Positions 49,423-58,146 of a stretch of DNA of 64,000 bases are shown piece by piece. The notes beneath the pieces were generated by a model that did no database searches, was not told the origin of the DNA, and worked only from the letters and a program-made list of their open reading frames with translations. Position 1 is the stretch's first letter; each line of letters starts with the position of its first letter. Position numbers and translations under genes: made by a program. The DNA comes from an uncultured Gammaproteobacteria bacterium (GTDB taxonomy: Bacteria; Pseudomonadota; Gammaproteobacteria; Pseudomonadales; UBA5518): positions 24,231 through 88,230 of the forward strand of contig CAIYPF010000034.1 of assembly GCA_903928015.1 (NCBI GenBank). The letters are read 5' to 3'.

Positions 49423-50436
49423 ATGCGCGCATTGTTCTGTGTCGTAGCGCTCTTCCTGATGCAGGCCACGGCCTTCGCCGACACACCCATCCGGCTCGTG
49501 ATCCACGGCGGAGCGGGCACCATCGATCGCAGCAAGATCACGCCCGAACTCGAGCAGCAATACAACGCCGCGCTCGCTCAGGCGCTGCGCGCGGGTCACG
49601 CCGTGCTGCTGCGTGGCGGCCCGCCCGTAGACGCAGTGGTAGCGGCCATCACCGTGATGGAGGACTCGCCGCTCTTCAACGCGGGCAAGGGAGCGGTCTT
49701 CACGCACGAGGGCCGCAACGAACTCGATTCCTCGATCATGGACGGCAGCAACCGCGCGGCCGGGGCGGTGGCAGCCGTCACCACCATCCGCAATCCCATT
49801 CTCGCAGCTCGCGCCGTGATGCAGCGCTCGCCCCACGTGATGCTGATGGGTGCCGGCGCCGAGGCCTTCGCCAAAGAAGCCGGGCTGGAGCTGGTGGACC
49901 CGTCCTACTTCCGCACCGAGATGCGCTGGAAGCAACTCCAGAATGCGATCAAGGAACAGAAAATCCTGCTCGACCACGACGGCCCGGCGCAGCCCAAAGA
50001 CGAAAAACGCGGCACGGTGGGCGCAGTGGCGCTGGACGCCAAAGGCAACCTGGCGGCAGGCACATCGACCGGCGGCATGACCAACAAGCGCTGGGGCCGT
50101 GTGGGTGATTCGCCGATCATCGGGGCCGGCACCTGGGCCGACAACCGCTCGGTTGCTGTCTCGGCCACCGGGACCGGCGAGATGTTCATCCGCAGCGCGG
50201 CCGCACACCAGGTGGCTGCGCGCGTCATGTACGCCGGCGAGACACCGGCCGCAGCTGCCACGCACACGCTGGAAGAGATCGCCGCCATCGCGGGTGACGG
50301 CGGGATGATCGTGATGGATGCCAAGGGCAACTACGCGATGAAGTTCAATACCGAAGGCATGTACCGCGGCACCATCGGCGCCGATGGCAAGCCCTGGGTG
50401 GGCATCTACGGCGAGCCCGAAAAACCCGTCCCCTGA
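49423..50436 (+). CDS. iaaA: Exported isoaspartyl peptidase / L-asparaginase (Ntn hydrolase)
   Basis: The 337-residue precursor has a Sec signal peptide (MRALFCVVALFLMQATAFA, cleavage after residue 19). The IaaA fold follows: RLVIHGGAGTIDRS, VVAAITVMEDSPLFNAGKGAVF in outline, and the self-cleavage site GTVGAVALD with nucleophile Thr198. It then has STGGMTNKRWGRVGDSPIIGAGT in outline. The proenzyme cleaves before Thr198 to give alpha and beta subunits that hydrolyse beta-aspartyl dipeptides. E. coli IaaA is cytoplasmic, while this one should be periplasmic. Convergent with trpE. Confidence 0.92.
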   Translation: MRALFCVVALFLMQATAFADTPIRLVIHGGAGTIDRSKITPELEQQYNAALAQALRAGHAVLLRGGPPVDAVVAAITVMEDSPLFNAGKGAVFTHEGRNELDSSIMDGSNRAAGAVAAVTTIRNPILAARAVMQRSPHVMLMGAGAEAFAKEAGLELVDPSYFRTEMRWKQLQNAIKEQKILLDHDGPAQPKDEKRGTVGAVALDAKGNLAAGTSTGGMTNKRWGRVGDSPIIGAGTWADNRSVAVSATGTGEMFIRSAAAHQVAARVMYAGETPAAAATHTLEEIAAIAGDGGMIVMDAKGNYAMKFNTEGMYRGTIGADGKPWVGIYGEPEKPVP

Positions 50437-50442
50437 CTGGGC

Positions 50443-51930
50443 TCAGCCGCCGCTCATGGCGGCTGCGCGCATCATTGCCCGGGCCTTGCTGAGGGTTTCT
50501 TCCCACTCGAGTTCGGGCACCGAATCCGCCACCACTCCCGCACCGGCCTGCACGTGCAGCAGGCCGTCCTTGATGACCGCGGTGCGGATGGCGATGGCAG
50601 TGTCCATCTCGCCCTGCCACGACACATAACCCACCGCGCCGCCATAGATCCCGCGCCGCGAAGGCTCGATGGAATCGATGATTTCCATCGCCCGGATCTT
50701 GGGCGCCCCGGAGAGCGTGCCCGCCGGCAGCGTGGCGCGCAGCACGTCCATGGGTCCGAGACCCGCCCGCAACTGCCCCGTCACGTTCGAGACGATATGC
50801 ATCACGTGCGAGTAGCGCTCCACGATCATCTTCTCGGTGACGCGCACGCTGCCCGTCTCGGCAACACGGCCCACGTCGTTCCGGCCGAGATCGATCAGCA
50901 TCAGGTGCTCAGCGATCTCCTTCGGGTCGGCGAGCAGTTCCGCCTCGAGCGCGGCGTCTTCCTCCGGCGTGGCGCCGCGCCGGCGGGTACCGGCGATGGG
51001 CCGCACGGTCACCTCGCCGCCGGCAAGCCGCACGAGGATCTCGGGAGAAGAGCCCACGATCTGGAACTCGCCCAGATCAAGGAAGAAAAGATAAGGCGAG
51101 GGGTTGAGGTGCCGGAGCGCGCGGTAGAGATCGACAGGATCTCCGGCGAAGGGCGCGCTCAGGCGCTGCGAGGGCACCACCTGCATCACGTCGCCGGCGA
51201 GGATGTACTCGCGGATGCCACGCACAGCATCGAGGAAGCGCTCGCGCCCGAATTCGGACACGAAGGACGCCTCCACGGCGCGGGCACGCGGACTGTCAGA
51301 GGCGGCAGCGGCCAGATCGATGCTGCCCTGGCGCGGCGCGGGCTCTTCGAGTCGTCGCTGCATGACATCGAGGCGCGCCATGCCTGCGGCCTCGGCGCCA
51401 GCCTCGCGGGGATCGACCATGCACACCAGCAGGATCGCGCCGGCGAGATTGTCGAAGATCAGGAATTCCTCGCAGGCCAGCAGCAGGATGTCGGGCGTTC
51501 CCAGCCGGTCAGGCGGCGCGCCTGCAGCGAGCCGGCGCTCGACGTATCGCGCGCAGTCGTAGCCGAAGAAACCCACCAGTCCGCCGGCGAACATGCCGAG
51601 CGACGGGTGCGTGTAGACCCGTTCGCGGTGCACGTAGTCATCGACGAAGGCGAGAGGGTCGATGCCCTCGTGACGCTCTGTCTCTTCGCCCGCGAGCAGC
51701 ACGCGCACCGTGTGGCCGCGGGCCTCGATGCGGCGCGCACAGGGCAGGCCGATGATCGAGTAACGGCCCCATTTCTCGCCGCCCTGCACTGATTCGAGCA
51801 GGAAGCTGCCTGCTCCGGCAAATCGCAGATAGGCGCCGAGCGGGGTGTCGAGGTCGGCGAGCAAGCGGCGCACCAGAGGCACCCGCGTGTAGCCCTCTGC
51901 GGCCAGTGTCGCGAGAGTTGGCGTCGTCAC
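50443..51930 (-). CDS. trpE: Anthranilate synthase component I
   Basis: The 495-residue chorismate-utilising enzyme has an N-terminal feedback domain ([19 protein letters not shown], the tryptophan-binding LLES motif), [47 protein letters not shown] in outline, [12 protein letters not shown] and [14 protein letters not shown]. It starts with GTG at 51930 (AGGGA upstream). rpe lies 37 bases upstream; the gph gene often found between them is missing. Its partner trpG is 8.4 kb downstream. Confidence 0.97.
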   Translation of the reverse strand: MTTPTLATLAAEGYTRVPLVRRLLADLDTPLGAYLRFAGAGSFLLESVQGGEKWGRYSIIGLPCARRIEARGHTVRVLLAGEETERHEGIDPLAFVDDYVHRERVYTHPSLGMFAGGLVGFFGYDCARYVERRLAAGAPPDRLGTPDILLLACEEFLIFDNLAGAILLVCMVDPREAGAEAAGMARLDVMQRRLEEPAPRQGSIDLAAAASDSPRARAVEASFVSEFGRERFLDAVRGIREYILAGDVMQVVPSQRLSAPFAGDPVDLYRALRHLNPSPYLFFLDLGEFQIVGSSPEILVRLAGGEVTVRPIAGTRRRGATPEEDAALEAELLADPKEIAEHLMLIDLGRNDVGRVAETGSVRVTEKMIVERYSHVMHIVSNVTGQLRAGLGPMDVLRATLPAGTLSGAPKIRAMEIIDSIEPSRRGIYGGAVGYVSWQGEMDTAIAIRTAVIKDGLLHVQAGAGVVADSVPELEWEETLSKARAMMRAAAMSGG

Positions 51931-51967
51931 GCGGCGACGTCCCTGCGCTCGAAGGGCGGGCGGGATC

Positions 51968-52648
51968 TCACGGGGATTTCACGGCTATCGCGAGCTGCTC
52001 GCGCATGGCCGATATCACCTCGGCGTAATCAGGCGCGCCGTAGATCGCCGAACCTGCCACGAACGTGTCGGCGCCGGCTTCTGCAATCGCGCGGATGTTG
52101 CCCGTGCCCACGCCGCCGTCGATCTCGAGGCGGATGGGCAGGCCGCTCTCGTCGATCATCCTCCGCGCCTCGCGGAGCTTCGGCAATGTCGAGGGAATGA
52201 ACTTCTGCCCGCCGAAACCCGGGTTCACCGACATCAGCAGCATGAAGTCGAGCTTGTCCATCACATAGCGCGCCGCCTCGAGGCTGGTGGCGGGATTGAA
52301 GACCAGCCCCGCCTTGCAGCCGCGCTCACGGATAAGCGAGAGCGTGCGGTCCACGTGGGTGCTCGCCTCGGGGTGGAAGCTGATCCAGCTGGCTCCCGCG
52401 TCGGCGAAAGCGATCGCGAGTTCATCGACCGGAGTGACCATGAGGTGGACGTCGATGGGCGCGGTGACGCCGTGATGGCGCAGCGCGCGGCAGACCATCG
52501 GCCCGATGGTGAGATTGGGTACGTAGTGGTTGTCCATGACGTCGAAGTGGATCACGTCGGCGCCGGCGCGCAGCACGGCGTTCACCTCGTCACCGAGCCG
52601 TGCGAAGTCGGCGGAGAGGATCGAAGGCGCGATCAGATAACCGGACAT
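51968..52648 (-). CDS. rpe: Ribulose-phosphate 3-epimerase
   Basis: The 226-residue TIM-barrel enzyme has [17 protein letters not shown], the metal-binding [33 protein letters not shown], and [11 protein letters not shown] with the catalytic Asp. It interconverts ribulose-5-phosphate and xylulose-5-phosphate. It is upstream of trpE on the same strand, a conserved link in gammaproteobacteria, and divergent from the DUF3530-like gene. Confidence 0.98.
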   Translation of the reverse strand: MSGYLIAPSILSADFARLGDEVNAVLRAGADVIHFDVMDNHYVPNLTIGPMVCRALRHHGVTAPIDVHLMVTPVDELAIAFADAGASWISFHPEASTHVDRTLSLIRERGCKAGLVFNPATSLEAARYVMDKLDFMLLMSVNPGFGGQKFIPSTLPKLREARRMIDESGLPIRLEIDGGVGTGNIRAIAEAGADTFVAGSAIYGAPDYAEVISAMREQLAIAVKSP

Positions 52649-52724
52649 GGGGCGATCCTGTGAGTCATTCGGGACAGCCGCGATTGTAGTGGCTGCGACG
52701 AGTCTGGCGCGACCGCACCGCGGC

Positions 52725-52730
52725 TATACT
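52725..52730 (+). promoter_or_regulatory. Candidate -10 element very close to the DUF3530-like start codon
   Basis: TATACT ends 6 bases before the ATG at 52737 and no Shine-Dalgarno is visible, so transcription would start at or next to the start codon (leaderless). No convincing -35 was found. Confidence 0.4.
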
Positions 52731-52736
52731 CCCGGC

Positions 52737-53804
52737 ATGATCGCAAGCAAGTCACACCTGACAGGGCTACGGGGCCGCGCAACTGCGGCCCTGCTGGCAT
52801 TGTGTTTTTCCGCCATGATGCAGGCAGCGGACCCTCCGGCCGCACCGCCCCCCGCGGAGCCCGGCGCAGCGCCTGCGCCCGAGGCCCCCGCCGACACCGC
52901 GCCGGCAACCATCCCTTCGGATCTCGATCGCCTTGCCGAGGCGCTGCCTGCAGAACACCGCATGCTGCAGGCCGATGGCGCGGATTTCGATGTCTTCGTC
53001 AACGCCATCACGGGCGGCCCTCCAAAGGGCGCACTGGTGCTGATCCCCGGTGACGGTGGCCTGCCGCCCACCTCCGACGGTCTCACTGCGCTGCGCAGGG
53101 ATTTGCCCGCGCATGGCTGGTCCACCTGGCTGATAAGCCTGCTGCGGCCGCCGCGTGTGCAGTCGGTCAGCGATACGCCTGACGCCGCAGCACCCGCCGC
53201 AACCACCCAAAGTCCCGACGCCGGCAGCACCGCGCCGGCCGAGCCCGCAGAAGCCAAACCCGCCGCACAGCAGGAAGCGGATTTCCCCGAGCCCGCAGCC
53301 GCACCCGGGCTCGATGCCCGCATCACGGCGCAGATGCAGGACTGGATCACCGCCAACCAGCCGCGCATCGCTGCTGCCGTCGCCGAGGCGGCCAAAGAGG
53401 GTCCCGTAACCTTGGTGGCCGAAGGCGCCGCCGCGGCCTTGGTGACGAATTTCATGGCTGCGGGCGCGCCCGAGGTGGTGGCCGTGGTTTTGATAGATCC
53501 GGTGGAATTGCCGGGCGCCGATGCGCGCTGGCCCGAGGACTTCGCCACGCCGGTGCTCGAGGTGCTGGATGCGGAGGAGCGTGCCGATATCGGCCGCGAG
53601 CGCCGCACGCTGGCCAATGCATCCAGAGTGGCCAGTTACCGGCAGCTCACCTTGCCCGGCGGCTACCAAACCGAAGAGGGGCAGCCCTCGGTGCTGGCCA
53701 AGCGTATACGCGGCTGGCTGCTCAAGCTGCCGCCGGCCCCGCCCGCGAAGTCCGCGCCTGCGCAGAAGAAATCACCCGCCTCGCTGGGCCCGATGCATTC
53801 CTGA
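52737..53804 (+). CDS. Exported DUF3530-like alpha/beta-hydrolase-fold protein
   Basis: The 355-residue protein has a signal peptide (cleavage near SAMMQA, about residues 27-29) and a Pro/Ala-rich linker. It has a hydrolase-like core, KGALVLIPGDGGLPPTSDGLTALRRDLPAHGWSTWLISLLRPP in outline, which is the DUF3530 signature, and AAAVAEAAKEGPVTLVAEGAAAALVTNFM where the nucleophile elbow is expected. The elbow reads AEGAAAA instead of GxSxG, so catalytic activity is doubtful. A second Ala/Pro/Glu-rich insertion lies at about residues 145-190. Function unknown. Convergent with murU. Confidence 0.78.
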   Translation: MIASKSHLTGLRGRATAALLALCFSAMMQAADPPAAPPPAEPGAAPAPEAPADTAPATIPSDLDRLAEALPAEHRMLQADGADFDVFVNAITGGPPKGALVLIPGDGGLPPTSDGLTALRRDLPAHGWSTWLISLLRPPRVQSVSDTPDAAAPAATTQSPDAGSTAPAEPAEAKPAAQQEADFPEPAAAPGLDARITAQMQDWITANQPRIAAAVAEAAKEGPVTLVAEGAAAALVTNFMAAGAPEVVAVVLIDPVELPGADARWPEDFATPVLEVLDAEERADIGRERRTLANASRVASYRQLTLPGGYQTEEGQPSVLAKRIRGWLLKLPPAPPAKSAPAQKKSPASLGPMHS

Positions 53805-53808
53805 GCTT

Positions 53809-54495
53809 TCAGTCTCCGGCGCCAAGCCGGCGATTCAGCGCCGCGTAGCGTTCGGGTGTCCCGACGTCTTCCCAATCGCCCTGCCAGCAGAGCCCATGCA
53901 GTGCGCCGCGCCCGGCAGCAGCACGGAAGGGATCGCGCAGTGCGAAGACCTCGTCGTCCCAGCCAGCGAGCAGGCGCGGCGAGAGCAATCCGATACCGGA
54001 ATAGGTACAGGGCATGCCCGTCTGCACGCCCCGCGCGAGGCGCGCATCTTCCTGCAGACGGAAATCTCCCTCGGGGTGCTGGGGCGGATTGGGCACGACC
54101 ACCAGTCGCGCATCGGCTTCCTCCGGCAACCCGGTGCGGAGCAATTCGGTGAGCGGAAAATCGCACCAGATATCGCCGGAAACGACCACGAAGGGATCGT
54201 CTCCCAGCAACGACAGCGCACGGCGAATGCCACCGCCCGTATCGAGCGGGGCGCCCGGCTCGCGGCTATAGCAGATGCTCGCGCCAAGAGCGGAGCCGTC
54301 ACCGAGAGCAGCCTCGATCTGCTCGCCCAGCCACGAGACGTTGATGACCATCTCGTGCACGCCGGCCGCGACCAGCCGCTCGATGTGCCACACCAGCATC
54401 GGCTTGCCGCCCACGGGCAGCAGTGGCTTGGGCGTGGCGAGCGTGAGCGGGCGCAGGCGCGTGCCGAGCCCCGCGGCGAGCAGCATGGCCCTCAT
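53809..54495 (-). CDS. murU: N-acetylmuramate-1-phosphate uridylyltransferase MurU
   Basis: The 228-residue nucleotidyltransferase has MLLAAGLGTRLRPLTLATPKPLLPVGGKPM in outline, the GDIWCDFPL metal site and WEDVGTPERYAALN. It turns MurNAc-1-phosphate into UDP-MurNAc in the Pseudomonas-type cell-wall recycling route that bypasses MurA. Length matches the P. putida enzyme. It overlaps amgK by ATGA; that pairing distinguishes it from generic sugar-1-phosphate nucleotidyltransferases. Confidence 0.93.
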   Translation of the reverse strand: MRAMLLAAGLGTRLRPLTLATPKPLLPVGGKPMLVWHIERLVAAGVHEMVINVSWLGEQIEAALGDGSALGASICYSREPGAPLDTGGGIRRALSLLGDDPFVVVSGDIWCDFPLTELLRTGLPEEADARLVVVPNPPQHPEGDFRLQEDARLARGVQTGMPCTYSGIGLLSPRLLAGWDDEVFALRDPFRAAAGRGALHGLCWQGDWEDVGTPERYAALNRRLGAGD

Positions 54496-55505
54496 GCGGT
54501 GCCGTACCACGCGTGACGGGCAGCCTCCGGCAGCACACGTGCGCGGAACCAGACGGCAAAGTCCGCGGTTTCGGGGTGGGCAGAGGCAACATCGAGGGTG
54601 TAGCGGATCACGAGCGGCAGATCGCGGAGGTAACCGGGCTTGCCGTCGCGAAGCCACAACCGCGCAAAGATCCCGAGCACCTTGATGTGCCTCTGCAGGC
54701 CCATCAGGTCGAACCAGCGCAGGAACTGTTCCTGCGGCACGGCCGGCATCACGCCCGCCGCCGCAGCTTGCTCCGAGTAGGCGCTCGCCCAGTGGCGCAC
54801 CTGTGCTGGCGGCCAGCTCACGTAGCAATCGCGCAGCAGCGACACGAGGTCGTAGGTGACGGGACCCTGCACCGCGTCCTGGAAATCGATCACGCCCAGC
54901 GTGTCGTCCTCGAGCAGCATCAGGTTGCGGGAGTGGTAGTCGCGGTGAACCAGAACCCGGGGCTGCGCGAGCGCGCTCGCGGCGAGGGTGTCAAACGTGC
55001 GCGAGATCAGCGCCGACTCCTCGCCAGTGGGGTCGATGCCGAGCAGACGCTGCAGGAACCAGTCGGGGAAAAGGCCCATTTCCTGCCTGAGAAGCGCATC
55101 CGAATACGGCGGCAATTCCCAGTCTTCGGCCGCAACCGGCGCGCGCTGTATGCCGAGCAGCGTGTGCATGGCCAGCCCATAGAGGCGCTCCACCGAGCCC
55201 TCGTCCAGGCTCGCGCGGAGCAGGCTGTCGCCCAGATCCTCCAGCAGAAGGAAGCCCTGCACCGGCTCGAACGCCAGCACCTGCGGCGCGTGCACACCGG
55301 CACCGCGCAGCAGCCCGGCAATGCGCGTGAACTCGAGGTTGCGCTCCTTGTCGGGCGGGGCGTGGACGGCAACCAGGGAGGGACTGCAGCCGCTCAGCCT
55401 GTAATAGCGGCGAAAGCTCGCATCGCCCGAGACCATCGTCAGCGCGAGCGCATGACCCTCGAGCGGCCTCGCGTGCCGCGTACACCAATCAAGAAGGCTG
55501 TCCAT
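54492..55505 (-). CDS. amgK: N-acetylmuramate/N-acetylglucosamine anomeric kinase AmgK
   Basis: The 337-residue aminoglycoside-phosphotransferase-fold kinase has SGDASFRRYYRL, FLLLEDLGDSLL, the catalytic loop VLVHRDYHSRNLML and the metal-binding VIDFQDAVQGPVTYDLVSLLRDCYV in outline. It phosphorylates the anomeric carbon of MurNAc and GlcNAc released from turned-over peptidoglycan. The ATG at 55505 fits; upstream frame extension has no family similarity. Divergent from lptD as in Pseudomonas. Confidence 0.93.
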   Translation of the reverse strand: MDSLLDWCTRHARPLEGHALALTMVSGDASFRRYYRLSGCSPSLVAVHAPPDKERNLEFTRIAGLLRGAGVHAPQVLAFEPVQGFLLLEDLGDSLLRASLDEGSVERLYGLAMHTLLGIQRAPVAAEDWELPPYSDALLRQEMGLFPDWFLQRLLGIDPTGEESALISRTFDTLAASALAQPRVLVHRDYHSRNLMLLEDDTLGVIDFQDAVQGPVTYDLVSLLRDCYVSWPPAQVRHWASAYSEQAAAAGVMPAVPQEQFLRWFDLMGLQRHIKVLGIFARLWLRDGKPGYLRDLPLVIRYTLDVASAHPETADFAVWFRARVLPEAARHAWYGTA

Positions 55506-55552
55506 GTATTGCCGAATCTCCGCTGTCGGGGAGCGCCCGCCGGGACGGCCTG

Positions 55553-55562
55553 TGGGTATAAT
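55553..55562 (+). promoter_or_regulatory. Predicted promoter element of lptD-surA
   Basis: A consensus TATAAT (55557-55562) is preceded by TGTGGG, lying about 90 bases upstream of lptD. The -35 region has no clear match, so extended -10 or activated transcription is likely. Confidence 0.45.
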
Positions 55563-55650
55563 GCGGCCGCGCCCGGAGACGGGGGGCATTATCCACGCCC
55601 GCCCCGGCCCGAGACACCACCTTCCTTGCCAGAGACGGCCCTTTCCGCGC

Positions 55651-58146
55651 ATGCAGAACCGGCGTGCCTTTCTCACCCGTAGCATCGCCGTCGCGCTGGC
55701 CGGTGCGACGCTGCCTGCGTCGGCGCTGGAAGACGACCAGCAGTGGCAGTGCCACGCGGCCGCCAGCGGGGGTTGGGACTGCAAGAGTGTGGCCGTGCCA
55801 CAGGGCGTGTATGCGCGAGCCGGGCGCCTCGCCCCGCTGCACGCGGATGTTCCGCCTGCACCCGCACCAGAGGCCGCCTACCAACTCGCCCAGACCATGG
55901 ACTGGGCGCCACGCGACCGCCTCTCGCCAGAGCAGCAGGCAGCATTGCCGGCACACTGCGCAGGCACCTATGTAGAGCCTGCGCTCGAACAGCTTCCTGC
56001 GGCATCGGCGGTGTTCGGCACCGTGCAGGCCTCGGCAGACGAGTCAGAACTGCAGCGCAAACCCGATATCGCCCGCTTCACGGGCAACGTCACGGTGCGC
56101 CAGGACGAGCGCCGGCTGCGCGCCGACAAAGCCACCTTCTTCCGCGACGAAGAGCGCATAGAGATCGAGGGCAACGTGCAGTACCGGGAGCCCGGGCTGC
56201 TGATACGCGGCGAATCCGCCGAACTGCGCACCACCGAGAACTCGGGCCAGCTCGACAAGACGCGCTTCGTCATGCACCGCGAGCACTCGCGCGGCGAGGC
56301 CGAGCGGGTGCTGCGTAACGCAGACAGCAGCATCGACCTCGAGGGCGCGAGTTACACACAGTGCGAGCCCGGCGCCGATGACTGGGCCATCGGCGCCTCG
56401 AGCATCCACCTCGACCGCGAGAGCGGCCAAGGCACGGCGCGCAACGCAACACTGCGCGTGAAAGACGTGCCGGTGCTGTACACACCGTACCTGCGCTTCC
56501 CGATCGACGACCGGCGCATGAGCGGCTTCCTGTGGCCCGTGTTCACGAATTCCTCACAGAACGGCCTGGACGTCGCCACGCCCTACTACCTCAACCTCGC
56601 GCCCAATTACGACGCCACCATCGTGCCTCGCTACATGAACGACCGCGGCCCGATGGCGGGCGGCGAGTTCCGTTACATGAACGGCTGGAGCAACTGGGTG
56701 GCGAGCGGCGCCATGCTCCCCGACGACAACGTCTACGAAGGCAACCGCTGGCTCGCCAGCCTGCAGCAGTCGGGGCTCTTCCGAGGCACCGTGAGCACGC
56801 ACATCGACTACACCGAAGTGAGCGACGAGGACTATCTCCGCAACCTCGGCTCCACCGGCCTCGAAGTAAAACGCGCCACCCACCTCTCGCAGTCGGGCTG
56901 GGCCTCGTGGAGCCCGGACGGCAACTGGACCATGACGGCGCGCGCCCAGGAGTACCAGCTGCTCGATCCCGCGCTGGACGAGCCCTACAAGATGCTCCCG
57001 CGCCTCGAATTGGCGCGCGCGGCCTCGGGCGAGGCCTTCAAGCCCGATTACGCCGTCTATGCCGAGTACACGGTGTTCGAGCACAAGGATGCCGCGAGGC
57101 TCACGGGCCAACGGCTCTACATGGAGCCCACCGCCAGTTTCCCGATGGAATGGGCTGCGGGCTTCGTGCGTCCCACGGTGGGCTACCAGTCGATCAGCTA
57201 CAACCTCGATGCGCCCTTCAGCGCGCCGGGCAATGATTCGCCCTCGGTGTCCGCACCGATGGTGAGCCTCGACGCAGGCTACTTCCTCGAGCGCGAGACC
57301 GAGCTCTTCGGCACGCAGTTCCAGCAGACGCTCGAGCCACGCGCCTTTTATCTGTGGGTCGACCGGCAGGACCACTCCGACATCCCCAACTTCGACTCGC
57401 AAGACCTCACGTTCAGCTTCAGCCAGCTCTTCCGCACCACGCGATTCGCCGGCCACGACCGCATCGCCGATGCCAACCAGGCCTCGTTCAGCGTCACCTC
57501 GCGCCTCATCGACCAGTCGAACGGCCACGAGGTACTCAGCGCGAGCATCGGCCAGCTGCGCTACTTCGAAGACCGCTACGTGACCATCGCCAACACCGTG
57601 GCTGCGGTGCAGGAGGAATCCGACTCCGCCATAGCGGCAGAGGTGCAGGCACAGCCCGGCGACAAGCTCTCGGTCACCGCCTCGACGCTCTGGGATCAGC
57701 GCGACGCGCAGATCGACGAGGGCGGCATGATGGTGCACTGGACGCCCCAGGCCGAGACGATCGTCAACCTCGGCTACCGCTACCGCCGCGACCAGCCGCT
57801 CATAGACCCGCGCGGTTTCGTGAGCATCGAGGACATCGACCAGGTGGATTTTTCCACCACGCTGCCGCTGGGACAGAACTGGAAGCTGCTTGCGCGCTAC
57901 CAGTACGATCTCACGAACGACACCAGCCTCGAGGAAACCACGGGCATCGAGTACAGCTCCTGCTGCTGGTCGCTGCGCGTGGTCTACCAGGAAGGCGTCG
58001 ACTGGAATCAGGGCCGTGACTACGGCGTCTACATGGAATTCGTGCTGCGGGGCCTTGGCTCCCTCGGCAAGAACATCGATCAACTGTTGCAGAAGAGCAT
58101 CTTCGGTTATGGCCAACTCGACCGCGATCCCGGCCTTGCGTTCTGA
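55651..58146 (+). CDS. lptD: Outer-membrane LPS-assembly protein LptD
   Basis: The 831-residue precursor has a signal peptide, an N-terminal periplasmic OstA/LptA-like domain (about 125-270: ARFTGNVTVRQDERRLRADKATF in outline) and a large beta-barrel from about residue 270 to the end. Cys34 and Cys44 (QWQCHAAASGGWDCKS, close to the Pseudomonas sequence), Cys near TQCEPG and the pair in YSSCCWSL provide the interdomain disulfides. LptD with LptE inserts LPS into the outer leaflet. The signal peptide has an unusual twin-arginine start (NRRAFLTRS). ATG 55651; followed by surA overlapping by 38 bases. Confidence 0.97.
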   Translation: MQNRRAFLTRSIAVALAGATLPASALEDDQQWQCHAAASGGWDCKSVAVPQGVYARAGRLAPLHADVPPAPAPEAAYQLAQTMDWAPRDRLSPEQQAALPAHCAGTYVEPALEQLPAASAVFGTVQASADESELQRKPDIARFTGNVTVRQDERRLRADKATFFRDEERIEIEGNVQYREPGLLIRGESAELRTTENSGQLDKTRFVMHREHSRGEAERVLRNADSSIDLEGASYTQCEPGADDWAIGASSIHLDRESGQGTARNATLRVKDVPVLYTPYLRFPIDDRRMSGFLWPVFTNSSQNGLDVATPYYLNLAPNYDATIVPRYMNDRGPMAGGEFRYMNGWSNWVASGAMLPDDNVYEGNRWLASLQQSGLFRGTVSTHIDYTEVSDEDYLRNLGSTGLEVKRATHLSQSGWASWSPDGNWTMTARAQEYQLLDPALDEPYKMLPRLELARAASGEAFKPDYAVYAEYTVFEHKDAARLTGQRLYMEPTASFPMEWAAGFVRPTVGYQSISYNLDAPFSAPGNDSPSVSAPMVSLDAGYFLERETELFGTQFQQTLEPRAFYLWVDRQDHSDIPNFDSQDLTFSFSQLFRTTRFAGHDRIADANQASFSVTSRLIDQSNGHEVLSASIGQLRYFEDRYVTIANTVAAVQEESDSAIAAEVQAQPGDKLSVTASTLWDQRDAQIDEGGMMVHWTPQAETIVNLGYRYRRDQPLIDPRGFVSIEDIDQVDFSTTLPLGQNWKLLARYQYDLTNDTSLEETTGIEYSSCCWSLRVVYQEGVDWNQGRDYGVYMEFVLRGLGSLGKNIDQLLQKSIFGYGQLDRDPGLAF

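Noticed and set aside
42054..50442. The accessory block as a prophage or transposon
   Set aside because: No integrase, transposase, terminal repeats or phage structural genes are visible, and base composition looks like the surroundings.
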